A stretch of DNA of 64,000 nucleotides from Mallotus nudiflorus (taxonomy: Eukaryota > Streptophyta > Magnoliopsida > Malpighiales > Euphorbiaceae): positions 1,054,001 to 1,118,000 of the forward strand of contig CANTUR010000279.1 of NCBI GenBank assembly GCA_947683625.1, in the 5' to 3' direction. The notes beneath the pieces are model-generated. The model had not been told where the DNA came from. It searched no databases and saw nothing but the letters and a program-made list of their open reading frames with translations. Each line of letters starts with the position of its first letter. The stretch's first letter is position 1. Positions 46,359 through 57,330 of the stretch are shown piece by piece. Position numbers and translations under genes: made by a program.

Positions 46359-48360
46359 TGTAGACACCCAATTCGGTCGGCCCATGTTAGGGGATGGATT
46401 AGGGATGCTTAATTTGATCACCCCGTTGTCAAGCTTGATGATGAGAATGTGAAACTTGGACATGAGAATGAAACCTTAATCTTTAATGGAAAGTGGACTA
46501 CAAAACCTAAAGCCTAAAAATCCCAGAACCTAGCCCAATTGTCCAAAATTGGCCCAAGCCCACCTAGCCCAATGCAGGCCCAGGCCAAAAGGGCATCGCC
46601 TTAGTGCAATGAGGCGATCACCTTTTTGGCAATTGCCAATGAGGCGATCGCCTCATCAAAGAGGCGTCGCCTTTATGGCAGCCTACTTGCAGCCTACTTG
46701 CAGCTGCAAACATGGTGGCCAAATAGTATGGGCCCCAGCCTCCAGACTTGATTCTTGCATGAGAAAGAGATATTTAGGGAAGGGAAAAAGGCTATGGAGG
46801 CTCATGATGAGCTAGAAGGCTTAGGGGCATATGGAAGCTAGGGAATAAAAAGGAAAAAAAGAGAGAAAAAAAGTGGAAGGCCATTTTTTTGGAGGAAGAA
46901 AAAAAGAGAGGAGGGAGCTCTGAAAAAAAAAACAATAGAGAAAGCAAAGAAAAAATGTCCTTAAGAAAGAAGGGGAGATTGAGGCAAGGAAAAGACCACT
47001 TTTACCTAAGAGAAGAAGGAAGAAGCTTGTGTCAAAAGTAGAAATCTCATCCTAGCAAGGATCATAATCAAAACATCTCTGAGGGCCTCCCATTTTGGTA
47101 TAAAACCTGCACTCAAATTTAACATGTTCTTCATTATGTGTTTTCTTGCTTGTGCATGACTAAGCTTTTAGTGTATTTTAGGAATATTTCTAGTTTATTT
47201 TGCTTAATATCCCACTATATTGACGTGACCTTTGAATACTTTTGCATGTAGTTGTAGTTTGATGATTGTAGAGTGTGTGTATGCATGTATTGTTACTTAA
47301 AATAGAAGTTTGAACATTTGAGAGTCAAAATCGGCTTGTTGATCAGGTGATGCCTCTTTTCAATGAGTCGATTGCCCTATTAACAGGCCTCTAAGAAGTT
47401 TCTTCCCTTTTGTTTATGTGTCTTGTATGCTTTTTGCCTTAGAAATATTAGGAGCCTCTGTTGATGAGGCGATTGCCATAGTGACAGGTTTGGCCTACTT
47501 TTAGTTTCACTTTTATTAATGTTCGTCATGACGTCCGCTTTGGTATGTCCCCTTTTGGCCTTAAACATAGCTATCTCATTGCATAATGATGTTCAATCTT
47601 GATTGTTTGATGCTTTCTTTAGTTCATAATGTGAAAACCCTTTTTTTTTTCTTTTTATATAAGTCTCTTTGTAAGTATCGTTATATGTGATTTAATTTTT
47701 TTTGAAAGGAAGGACTAACTATGTATTGTTTATAGGAATTACTTAATGATCTCCATCATTAAGTAGTCACCTTTGTTAGTTATCCCTTGTATATTACCAC
47801 TTTTATGTTATTTTATTGGTTTATTTTTGGTATATGTTTGGTTTATTTTCTATATATTATTCTTTTATTTAGCTTAAAAGCATTGTAATCCTTAATCCCT
47901 TCCCTCGTTTGATTTTGAATGTATGGTTTTAAGTTATTATTTATTTTTACTTTTGCTGAATGTTGGAACTTAAAAGCATAAAATTGGATTAATGTGCAAA
48001 CTTGGACTTAAACTATAAAATTTGGAAAGTAAATGAAGGCAAGTGCAACTTTGAATGTAAATGAGGAAATAATTAAATAATTAAATGGTAATAGAATGCA
48101 AAACACAAATGGAGGCCAATCGCAAGGTTGGGTGAGCATTCAAACGTTCATACCCTGTTTCCGAACTCGATCTCTGATAATGGCTTCTGGGAACCTCCAT
48201 GGCATCTAGTTACTGTATAGTGTGTCCCGACTTTTATCCAAGTGGTGACTCCATCTCTGAATAGGCCCAAGACCTATATTGTATTTCCTAGTGGACCTCA
48301 AGCCCACACAGTGCCGTGGTTGCCAAACACTTGGGCGCGTGCTAAACCCTACCGCCTACA
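46359..48360 (+). mobile_element. Tat 3' LTR
   Basis: 2002 bp, TGTAGACACCC to CCGCCTACA, matching 31383-33349. It holds palindrome clusters at 46590-46680 and 47345-47490 and AGTGGTGACTCC at 48241-48252. The open frame 46549-46815 is LTR sequence, not a gene. Confidence 0.92.
46590..46680. repeat. GCGATCGC palindrome cluster, Tat 3' LTR
   Basis: ATGAGGCGATCACC and ATGAGGCGATCGCCTCAT (46640s) are followed by AGAGGCGTCGCC, the counterpart of 31600-31660 with extra material between. Confidence 0.88.
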
Positions 48361-49605
48361 ATGTCAAAACAACATGTCTTAATGGAAACCTACTTGAGAA
48401 TGTGTACATGACATAGCCAGAGGGTTTTATCAATCCTGAGAAATCTAGAAAGGTGTGCAAGCTTCAAAGGTCCATTTATGGACTGAAGCAAGCCTCTTAG
48501 GGTTGGAATCTTCATATTGATGAAGCAATTAAAGAGTTTGGTTTCATTAAGAATGAAGATGAACCTTGTGTCTACAAGAAGGTTGGTGGGAGCGCAATTG
48601 TGTTTTTAGTATTGTATGTTGATGACATATTACTCATTGGAAATGATATCCCTATTTTATAAAATGTTAAATCATGGCTAGGGAATTATTTCTTAATGAA
48701 AGACATGGGTGAAGCCGCTTATATATTAGGCATCAAGATATATAGAGATTAATATAAAAGGCTTATTGGCTTAAGTCAGAGCACTTACATTGATAAGGTA
48801 TTGAACAGGTTTAACATGCATTAATCTAAGAGAGGATTCTTGCCAATGTCATATGGCATTATTCTCAGCAAGACTCAGTGTCCGATGACACAAAATGAGC
48901 GAGACCGTATGAGTAAAATTCCATATGCTTCTACTATTGAATCTATTATATATGCAATATTGTGTACTCAACCTAATGTTTCATATGCCTTAAGCACAAT
49001 AAGTAGATACTAGATAAACCCAAGTGAAAGTCATTGGACAACAGTTAAAAATATCTTTAAGTACTTGAGAAGAACTAAGGATGCATTTTTACTGTATGGT
49101 GGTAAGGAATATGAGCTAGTTGTAAATGGTTACATAGATGCCAGCTTCCAAACTAAAAAAGATGATTTTCAATCATAGTCAGGTTATTTGTTTTGTTTGA
49201 ATGGAGGTGTAGTGATCTAGAGGAGTTCCAAGTAAGACACCGTTGTTAATTCTACAACAGAAGTTGAGTATATAGCTGCCTTAGAAGCAGTTAAGGAGGC
49301 TGTTTGGATTAAGAAGTTTATAACTAGACTAGGTGTTATTCCTAGTATATCAAATTTAGTGAACTTTTATTGTGATAATAATGAGCTTTAGCTCAAGCTA
49401 AGGAGCCCAGATCACATTAGAGATCTAAATACATACTCAGGCGTTATCATCTCATTTAATAAATCATTGAGAGAGGAGACGTGAAGATATGTAGAGTACT
49501 TACAAATGATAATGTTGCTAATCCACTAACTAAGCCTCTTCCACAGCCTAAGCGTAAGAGTCATACTAGGTCCATAGGAATTAATTTTAATATAGATTGG
49601 GCCTA
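48361..49605 (+). pseudogene. Copia RT and RNaseH, right arm, second part
   Basis: MDVKTTCLNGNLLENVYM follows the Tat TSD and continues RT. Then come PEGFINPEKSRKVCKLQRSI, YGLKQAS and the intact catalytic VLYVDDILLIGND (about 48610). LGNYFLMKDMGEAAYILGIK, RMSKIPYAS, YLRRTKDAFLLYGG and the RNaseH segment VVNSTTEVEYIAALEAVKEA follow. Stops occur at YMT*PEGF, QAS*GW, IL*NV and others, largely Gln or Trp positions. This is the inverted partner of 28095-29380 and retains YVDD where the left arm has YGND. Confidence 0.9.
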
Positions 49606-49620
49606 GTGCAAATGGGAGAT

Positions 49621-51138
49621 TGTTAGTGATATGTACTAGGTCAATCATATATAACCATGTTTTGACTTTATCATTTTATTTAATAAAGAGGCATTTTTCA
49701 TTATCATTTTATATTATGATAATTACTTAAATAGTCAATTCTTACTAAGGTCATCAAGTATGTGACTTGATAGTAAAACCCTTATATTAAATATGAGTTT
49801 TATTTAAATTATCCCTAGTTATAACAATGTATTATGGCTAGTATGGTGTTGATTAATGATTATGTTTTACTAATCATAAATATGAGATATTAAATCAACT
49901 CATAGGTACTTATTTGAGAAATAAAGTGTTGGATTGACCCATCATGAGAATACTACAAAGACAATTATCATAAGTAATTCTCATCACAATAATATTTGCT
50001 TAGTCCTTTGACCTTGAAATCAATATGGATTTCTACATAACTATTTTTTATTTTGACACAATCTTACATTATCATTAATCAGATGATAAAATAGGTTATT
50101 GTTGGGTATACAATGAGTTATGTGAGGAATGTGAGTGATTGAGAAGGAATTTGTCCCTCATTTAATATGAGTAAGATATCTATGGGTCCCTTGATAAGAT
50201 AGACTGAGGAAAATTCATGGCCATGCTAAAGTAAATTGATAAAGAGCTATCATTCTTAGTCTACTTGGAATTAGTAAATTATATGATTGAATTCTATAAA
50301 GATGACATAATTTATGCCTTATATTCAATTAAGATATCATGTGACAAAGGGACTAGAATATTCACTATATATTAGGTTATGTCAGATTATTGACTTCACA
50401 TGACTTAGGTGATTATAATGTTTTGCTAAAGGCTACTTATGACTTATAGGCCTAAATAGAGATTTAAGGCCCATAGCCAATGTCATGTGAACCTATAGGG
50501 TCTCACACTTTGAACAAGCTCAAAATGAATATAGGTTTAACAAGCCCAAATAAGCTATGTGGAAATCAATAAATAAAATATTTATTTATTTAAGGTAAAA
50601 GTTATCTTAAATAAATAGAATATTATTGCTAATTTAATTTTAAATAAAATCAGAATAAATGTAAGTGAGAAATTACCAAAAGTTTATTTGGCAAGTGAAA
50701 CCTTAATTTAAATTTTATAAATATGTTATATTCTCTAGGGTTTTGTACACTTTCATTATTCTACCAGCAAATTCGTTTTCTCTCTTTTAGAAAATAAAAC
50801 ACAAAGTTCTTTTTAATTCTTAATTTATGAGAAATCAAGAGAAGGTACTAGCACACAAATATTCATTTTTAAAATCAAGGGTTGTTTGTGTGGACACTTG
50901 TGGAGGACGGATTCTTTTGGAGACATCTCAAATCCAAACTGCTAAATTAAAAGCTCGAGGTAGGGTGTCGCTGGAGTGAACCTCCTCTCTTCCTTCTAGA
51001 TTTCTTGTCTCTTCTTCATTTATGGTAAGAAAATGAAAACCCTAGATTTAATCAATTAATTGAATTACTTGGATCCGAGTTCAGGTTTGTGATTCAAATT
51101 TTATTTTTTTGTTGTGTATGGAATCACGATACCCAACA
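49621..51138 (+). mobile_element. LTR of the rearranged copia, plus strand
   Basis: 1518 bp, TGTTAGTGATATG to ATACCCAACA, preceded by the PPT AAATGGGAGAT and followed directly by a PBS. It is therefore both the 3' LTR of the RT-RNaseH to its left and the 5' LTR of the gag to its right, as in a tandem or one-LTR-circle arrangement. Confidence 0.9.
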
Positions 51139-51139
51139 G

Positions 51140-51151
51140 TGGTATTAGAGC
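51140..51151 (+). promoter_or_regulatory. Primer-binding site after the right copia LTR
   Basis: TGGTATTAGAGC is a one-transition variant of the initiator-Met tRNA site and starts two bases after the LTR end. Confidence 0.85.
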
Positions 51152-51152
51152 C

Positions 51153-52639
51153 ACTTGTAATTCGATTAATTTTATTTTGTGTATATGTGATATATCTATG
51201 TTTGAGTAATTCGTTTTTGAAAAGGATTTTTCAAAAATTTTATCCAAATAGCTTTGATTTTATAACAATTAATTACAATCTATATGTAAACAGTATTAAA
51301 CATTAATATGAGTAATGTTTATAATTGTTTAATATGATTAAATAGTGAACATAATTATAATTTTCTATGTCATGTATATTGTTTTAAGAAATCAAAATAA
51401 GTATTATGTTTGAACAACAAATTCGATTTTTGTTTAATTATGAAACATGGATATTTTGATTATACAGATTTCTATCAAGGGTAGTATGTTTAAATGTTAA
51501 ATAGATTATATAGAATAAATCTGTTTGGAACATATTAATTATTCTATAATATGATTTACGAGTAAATTAAGGTTAATGGTAGCTGCTATTTAAATGTTAA
51601 ACATAAAAATAATCTGTTTTGAATAGAAAAATCAAACAGTAATTTGATTATGAATATTATTTTTTTTAGGGTTTTGGCAACTCATTCAAAAAGTTAAGGT
51701 AAATCATTTACCTCGGGGGCGCTACCCCCGAACCCCTACAGTGGCGTTGCCCCTTGACCTCGAATGGATTTTCCTTACATTTTATTTTTGAACATAATAG
51801 TTTAATTAATTTGTAAATTTAATTATTTTGGAATATGTGTTTATTGTTAAATGCATGGTGCATAGCATGACCCTTGAACCAATGTGATTGGATTTTATTT
51901 TATTAAGTTGTAATTTTTAAAAATATAGCCTGTAAGTCATTTTATTGGTTATAATTATTTTATTTTATTAGATAGTAATAGAATAACTTTAATTACAACA
52001 TGTAATGTAAATCCAAACCCAATATGCAAATTTAAGTTGGAGCCCATGATGGAGATCCAAGGTGGGAGCCTAAGGAGGGGTCCATAGCAGAAGATGGAGA
52101 TCCAAATTGAAGACTCAATTTGTATTTGTAATATCACCTAGGTTTGACCTTTGATCTTCATATTGGCTTATGAAGATCAACTTAGTTATGGGCCATGCTA
52201 TGTCATGTTTATCTTATTATGTTACTATGTTATGCATGTGATGCCATGTCTGTGATGAATATAACAATAACTAAATAAGATAAAAATTAACTAAATCCTT
52301 ATTTAATATTAAGTCATTAAAATGCCTCCCATTAATCAACACTTATCAAGATTTGGATTGTTATATATAGGTTATGCCAAAGCATTATGTATAAAGCCAT
52401 CAAAATAAGATAAGATGGATAATGGTGATATCCATATATTTGAGTTGGTTAGACTTAACTAGGTTATCAAAACGGTTTTGGACCTAGGGCATTTGATAGG
52501 ATGTGTTAGTACATATGATGTCAATATCCTATACTTATCCAAGAATTACACGAGATGTAATTGGTAAAGTGTTACCTACCTAAATAGCCATATTTAAGTG
52601 ATAAGCCAAATCTTACTTGAAGTTGGGTGAAATATAGAT
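51153..52639 (+). other. 5' UTR of the rearranged copia
   Basis: No coding region. AT-rich except a sharp GC-rich island at about 51710-51765 that can form a hairpin. The UTR is cut by the solo LTR at 52645 and continues at 54821 to the gag ATG at 54947. Confidence 0.65.
51713..51731 (+). other. GC-rich hairpin in the copia 5' UTR
   Basis: TCGGGGG, loop CGCTA, CCCCCGA: a perfect 7-bp stem with a 5-base loop, followed by AACCCC and GTGGCGTTGCCCC. It stands alone in otherwise AT-rich leader, between PBS and gag. Confidence 0.7.
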
Positions 52640-52644
52640 CTTGG

Positions 52645-54815
52645 TATAAATGACGGGGTTTAGTGCATGTCTAAGATTTTAGCAACTGTGACACTGTTTG
52701 AGCTCAGGGCTCTAGAGAACACACTAACCACTATCATAAAGACATGGCATGGAGATGAGGAGTCGCCACCTAAGGTAATAACTAGGACAAATCGAAAAGG
52801 TGGTACTTGATTCCCTAAAACAAAGTTAGCACCACAACTAGGAGATTCTGGATACGAAATACCAACTTCTTTCAATCTTGTGTTTATTTAGAATTACTTT
52901 ACAAATTGCTATATTATCCTCTATTTTCATGCAATTTTATATAAACCCTTATTCTAGCAATTAACTCCAAGGTAAACTAGTCATGAAAGTACAAGTAAAT
53001 AATGCATTCAATCAAACATATAATCCTTAAGTTAGTCTAATATACATGGATTTTAATTAAATGAGCTAAATCTTCATGTTTTAATTAATGAGCCTAAAAG
53101 GTCTAATTCGTTTTAATTTTAATTAAATGAACCTAAGTCTATTTATTTTAATTCTAAAAATGGGCCTAAATTTACATGTTATGGAGGTATTTAAATTAAT
53201 GGCCCTAGTTCTACATATTTTAATTCTAAGGTGATCTTAAATATACAAATCATGAAAAAAAGCTTAAATTAAATAGGCTAAATCTAATTAATTAAATTAA
53301 ATTAAGTAAGCCTATGTCTAATTTATTAAATGGGTCTAAGTTATTTCTAACCTAAAAATCTAATTAATTATGGACCTAAAATGCATTTTAATTAATTAAA
53401 TATATAAAAAAATCTAAATTTATTTAAGTGTAATATGGACTTAAGGCCCAAAACACATAAAAATAAATAAACAAACCTAAAAACAAATAAAACATATCAA
53501 AACAATTAAATTAAAAATCAAACAACTAATTAAATTAATTCCTTCTAAACCCTAATTTTCATTAACATGCAATCCTATATTAATCTACTTCCACCATTGA
53601 TTTTAATTAATTACTCAATTAAATCTCTAATTTTATTAATCAATTAATTAACGTAAACATGCAATCACACACAATTCCACTCTTCCTACTGTTGGGGCTA
53701 TTACAATAATTAATTGAATATAATAACAAAAATAGTTAATACAACCCCAAAAATAAATAAATAAAATAAAGCAATAAAATAAAATATTAATAATAATAAT
53801 AATAAACCTAGAAATTATATCTCTACAAGGTCTTACCCATGACATTCCATAGACCTCTTATGGATTTGATTCTACAAGTATGATAATCATGTGTTTTCCT
53901 CTATAATTACTATAAAAAAAAGAATAAAAATTATGGTTAGTGAATAAATAATAAAAATAATAAAACAAAATTAAAAATCAATAACATCAAAAGAAATCAA
54001 ATAAAATAAAATAAGAAGAAGATGATAATACTCATGGATAATTTTAAGTAAGTGGTCCTCAGATTTGTAGAATCACTGTTCTTGATAGGACTTCGAATAT
54101 TATTCTTCAAAAATTCTTCAAAGATCCTTAATTAATAAAAAAAGCAAAAAGAATTCATAGAGAATAAGATTTTCTCTCTTTTCTCTCTTTTTCTTCTCAT
54201 TTTTTCTTTCTTTTCTTCTCTTTTTTTCTTTATTTTTTTATTCTTATTTTCCCCCTTTCTTCCCTTCGTTTTCTTATTTTTTTTCTCTGCCTTTTTTATT
54301 TTTTCTCCTTATATAGGGATACATCTTGAAACCCTAGTTATAAATTGATTCTTAAAAGACTTCTATTTCTTTAAAACATTATCAAAATAATTTTTAGGAG
54401 AATTTCAGACCAATTAGGACTCAATTTATCCTAACAAATTCAAGATTTATTTAGAAAATTCAAGAATTAGCGAAAGGAATCTAATTCCGACTAGAATTGT
54501 GTAATTTTGATTGGAATTGCATAATTCCAATCAAAATTTATGTTATTTCGACCGGAATTTATGTAATTCCAATCGGAATTACATAATTTCAATTAAAATT
54601 ATAAAAAGGTCCCTAAAAGAATTTAAGTTTTGCAATTAGATCCCTAAAAAGCATTGCAATTTAGTCCATGAAAAAAATAATTTATTTCTTTAAAAAAATG
54701 CGATTAGACCCCTAAAGTTTCAAAGTTCAAATATTAAAGACCTATTCATGACATTTTCATCATTGGAGTCTTCTGTCACATCTATAACTCATCATCCCGA
54801 AATTGGGTGTCAACA
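52645..54815 (-). mobile_element. Solo LTR of the Tat-like family (copy 2)
   Basis: 2171 bp. The plus-strand left end TATAAATGACGGGG differs from TGTAGACGACGGGG of copy 3 only by transitions, and the right end is TTGGGTGTCAACA. Flanks CTTGG (52640-52644) and CTTAG (54816-54820) form a TSD with one transition. It carries GGAGTCGCCACC at 52759-52770 and an inverted TATA box at 54306-54315. Open frames inside are LTR sequence. Confidence 0.88.
54478..54602. repeat. About 21-bp dyad-rich tandem repeat inside solo LTR copy 2
   Basis: Six diverged units built on ATTCCGACCGGAATT and GTAATT, such as ATTCCGACTAGAATT, GATTGGAATTGCATAATT and TTTCGACCGGAATT, follow each other. Many are near-palindromic. 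A shorter version is seen in copy 1 at about 4326-4400. Confidence 0.7.
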
Positions 54816-54946
54816 CTTAGCCCACTAAGAAATTTCAATTGTTGAAATTATTTTGAGGGTTTTATAATTTATGAAAATTTAGTCTGAGTTTTATCATGCC
54901 TCTTTCATAATAAAACTAAATGTACTATATATATTTGTTATAGATA

Positions 54947-55903
54947 ATGACATCAAACATTACACCTACCATGTCAAAATGATCGATCCTTAAGAAGGAT
55001 AAGCTAAATGGAACTAACTTTCTTGAGTGGTACAGAAACCTAAGAATTGTTCTTAGGCAAGAAAGAAAGGAATATGCCCTTGATTAACCCATCCTAGAGG
55101 AATAAACTGCTAATGCTCCTAAAGCACAAAAGGATGCTTATAGTAAGCATCTCAATGATTCAGTTGATATCATTTGTCTCATGCTTGGATGCATGGAGTC
55201 TGAGCTTTAAAAGCAACTGATGGAAATGGAGGCTTATTCTATGATAGGCCATCTCAAGGAAATGTTCCAAGAGAAAGCTAGAATCGAAAGGTTCAATACC
55301 ATCAAGGCATTTCTCCCTTGCAAGTTGACTGTTAACGGCTCTATCAGTCCTTATGTTCTCAAGATGAAGGGTCATCTTGAACACTTGGACAAGCTTGGTC
55401 TTAAGATTAAACAAGAATTGGCTATTGATTTCATTCTCCAATCTTTGCCTGAAGCTTATGATGGTTTCATTATGAATTTGAATATGCATAGTATGGACAA
55501 AACTATTTCAGAGTTGCATGGGATGCTTAAAACTACTGAAAAGAACATCAAGAATTCTACTAAGGATATTCTAATGGTTAATAAGGGAAACAGTATGAAA
55601 AAGGTTGGAAAGGGCAAGGGCAAGGCTCCCAAAGGTTTTCAGAAGCCAAAACCAAAGCCTAAGCCCAAGTTCAAAGTTGAACCCCAAGTAAAGCCACCAA
55701 AGGAGGGAATATGCTTTTTCTATAATAAGACAAGTCATTGGAAAAGAAATTGGAAGTTATATTTGAATGATCTAAACAAGAATAAGGGTAGTGCGACTAC
55801 CTCTTCAAGTATTCATATTATAGAAACTAATTTGTCTACTTCTGATTCATGGGTATTAGATACTAGATCAGGATCTCACTTTACTAAGAAGTGCAAGTTC
55901 TAA
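54947..55903 (+). pseudogene. Tork-like copia gag and protease start (broken)
   Basis: One frame from ATG 54947 runs to 55903 with stops at 54980, near 55085, near 55103 and at 55208. Gag motifs: KLNGTNFLEWYRNLRIVLRQ, EYALD, SKHLNDSVDIICLMLGCMES, then an uninterrupted 227-codon segment with YVLKMKGHLEHLDKLGLKIK and a basic GKGKGKAPKGFQKPKPKPKP run. The zinc knuckle CFFYNKTSHWKRNW has lost its second and final Cys. Protease begins SWVLDTRSGSHF, with DTR where DTG is expected. The gag packages the RNA. Confidence 0.88.
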
Positions 55904-55974
55904 AAAGGAGTAGGTCATTGGCTAAAGGTGAAATGGACCTACGAGTTGGCAATGGAGTAAGAGTTGCTGCTTTA
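55891..55974 (+). pseudogene. Tork-like protease/linker end, broken at the insertion edge
   Basis: After a frame shift, LKRSRSLAKGEMDLRVGNGV and RVAAL continue the protease-to-gag-pre-integrase linker. The reading stops at 55974, just before ATGGG. The next expected part (SGLVLNLENC) is found inverted at 31018, with roughly 30 bp missing between. Confidence 0.8.
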
Positions 55975-55979
55975 ATGGG

Positions 55980-57330
55980 AAATAATGTCACTTTTTATCA
56001 TAAGAATTGCTTTATTAGTAGTTTTGGTGAAGACAAAGTAATTTTTAGTGATGAAAGAGTTGATAATGTTTATGTTTTTGATTTGAATAAGATTGATAAC
56101 AAAGATATTAAATGCTTTATGTCAATTTCCCATGACACATGGACATGGCATAGAAGGTTAGGACATGAAAATTTTGAGCTATTGAATGATCTTTGTAAAC
56201 ATAAACTTATGATTGGTTTACTTAAGCTTGAGTTCATTAAGAATAAACCTTGTGATGCTTGCCAAAGGAAAAACAACCCAATCCTCATTTAAGCTAAAAA
56301 ATGTAGTGTCCACTTTTAGGCAACTTGAACTTATACATATGGATTTGTTTGGACCAACTAAAGTTGAAAGTCTCGGTGGTATGCACTATATATATGCATT
56401 GGTTAATGATTAATTTAGATTTACTTGGGTATGTTTCCTTGCTCATAAGAATGATTCATTTAAAGCTTTTGAAAAGTTTGCAAAGAGTTCAAAAGAAAAA
56501 GGCTTTTGTATTTCTTCTATTAGAAGTGATCATGGAACCGAGTTTGAAAATGAATTTTTCAAAACCTTTTATGATGAAAATGGTATTTCATATACATTCT
56601 CTTCTCCTAGAACTCCTCAACAAAATGGGGTAGTTGAAAGGAAAAATAGAACTCTTCTGGAAATGGCTAGAGTAATGCTTCATGAGTATAATTTTCCTCT
56701 ATACTTTTAGGTAGAAGTTGTTAACACGTCTTACTACATTACAAATAGAGTTTTCAAAATACCAATTTTGAATAAAACTTCTTATGAGCTATAGAACAAT
56801 AGAAAACCAAAAATCTTATATCTAAGAGTACTTAGATGTAAGTGCTTTATATTAAAAACCAACGATAATCTTGGAAAATTTGATTCTAAAGCCGATGAAT
56901 GAATTTTCCTAGGCTATTCTATTTTTAATAAAGCATATAGAGTTTTTAATAAGAGAACTCTAGTAGTTGAAGAGTCAATGCATGTTGTATTTGATGAATC
57001 AAACTCACTTAATCCTAGAAAGGATATTTGTAGTGTTGATGATCTTGTAGGTAACGATGAAATTGTGGAAACTCAAGAAGAAAATGCTAGTAAGCCTTTG
57101 GAACTCGAAAGTCCAAGCAAGGAGGACAGTGAGGAAACGTCTCAACTTACCTTGAAGGGTAAACTTCCAAAGGATTGGCAATTCAAGAAAGATCATCCTC
57201 AAGACCTCATTATAATTGACACTATAAAAGGGGTAACTACTAGATCTCAATTGATTTCTGTTGTTAATTTAGCCTTCATTTCTCAAATTGAACCCAAAAA
57301 TATTAATGATGCTTCATATGATGAATTTTA
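55980..57330 (+). pseudogene. Sirevirus-like integrase region (broken)
   Basis: Resumes the Sirevirus frame cut at 26571: NNVTFYHKNCFISSF, VIFSDERVDNVYVFDLNK. HHCC: WTWHRRLGHENF, HKLMIGLLKLEF, CDACQRK. After a +1 shift at about 56270: LIHMDLFGPTKVESLGG (first Asp), ISSIRSDHGTEFENEF (second Asp), GVVERKNRTLLEMARVM (Glu), so the DDE triad is intact. GKFDSKADE and FLGYSIFNKAYRVFN follow, then an acidic linker (56978-57331, open). Stops at Asp-Gln and Trp positions break it. It would insert the cDNA. Confidence 0.88.

Larger units (their letters stand above)
31383..48360 (+). mobile_element. Tat-lineage Ty3/gypsy element, about 17 kb, with an antisense gene
   Basis: LTRs at 31383-33349 and 46359-48360 begin TGTAGACAC. 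The flanking pentamers ATGTT (31378-31382) and ATGTC (48361-48365) make a one-mismatch TSD. Internally: PBS, gag, protease, RT, RNaseH, a second RNaseH of archaeal type, integrase, a non-coding stretch, an antisense intron-containing gene (42507-45065), two tandem arrays and a PPT. The dual RNaseH and the gag motifs place it in Tat (Retand/Ogre group). It is split into a copia RT codon region, which gives an exact insertion point. Confidence 0.92.
26572..55974. mobile_element. Rearranged Tork-like copia derivative with inverted halves
   Basis: The left boundary is an LTR terminus (TGTTGGG, the reverse complement of the LTR end). The right boundary lies inside protease coding sequence. Both sides carry ATGGG (26567-26571 and 55975-55979), and the interrupted Sirevirus frame rejoins exactly. 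Left part, minus strand: LTR, RNaseH, RT, integrase, gag-pre-integrase up to about 31018. Right part, plus strand: RT and RNaseH (31019-31382 plus 48361-49610), LTR, PBS, 5' UTR, gag, protease. LTR plus RT plus RNaseH form inverted arms of about 3.1 kb around a 1.3-kb integrase core. Confidence 0.85.

Noticed and set aside
46549..46815. 88-codon open frame rich in Arg and Pro
   Set aside because: It is inside the Tat 3' LTR, covers palindrome repeats, and the 5' LTR copy does not keep the frame.
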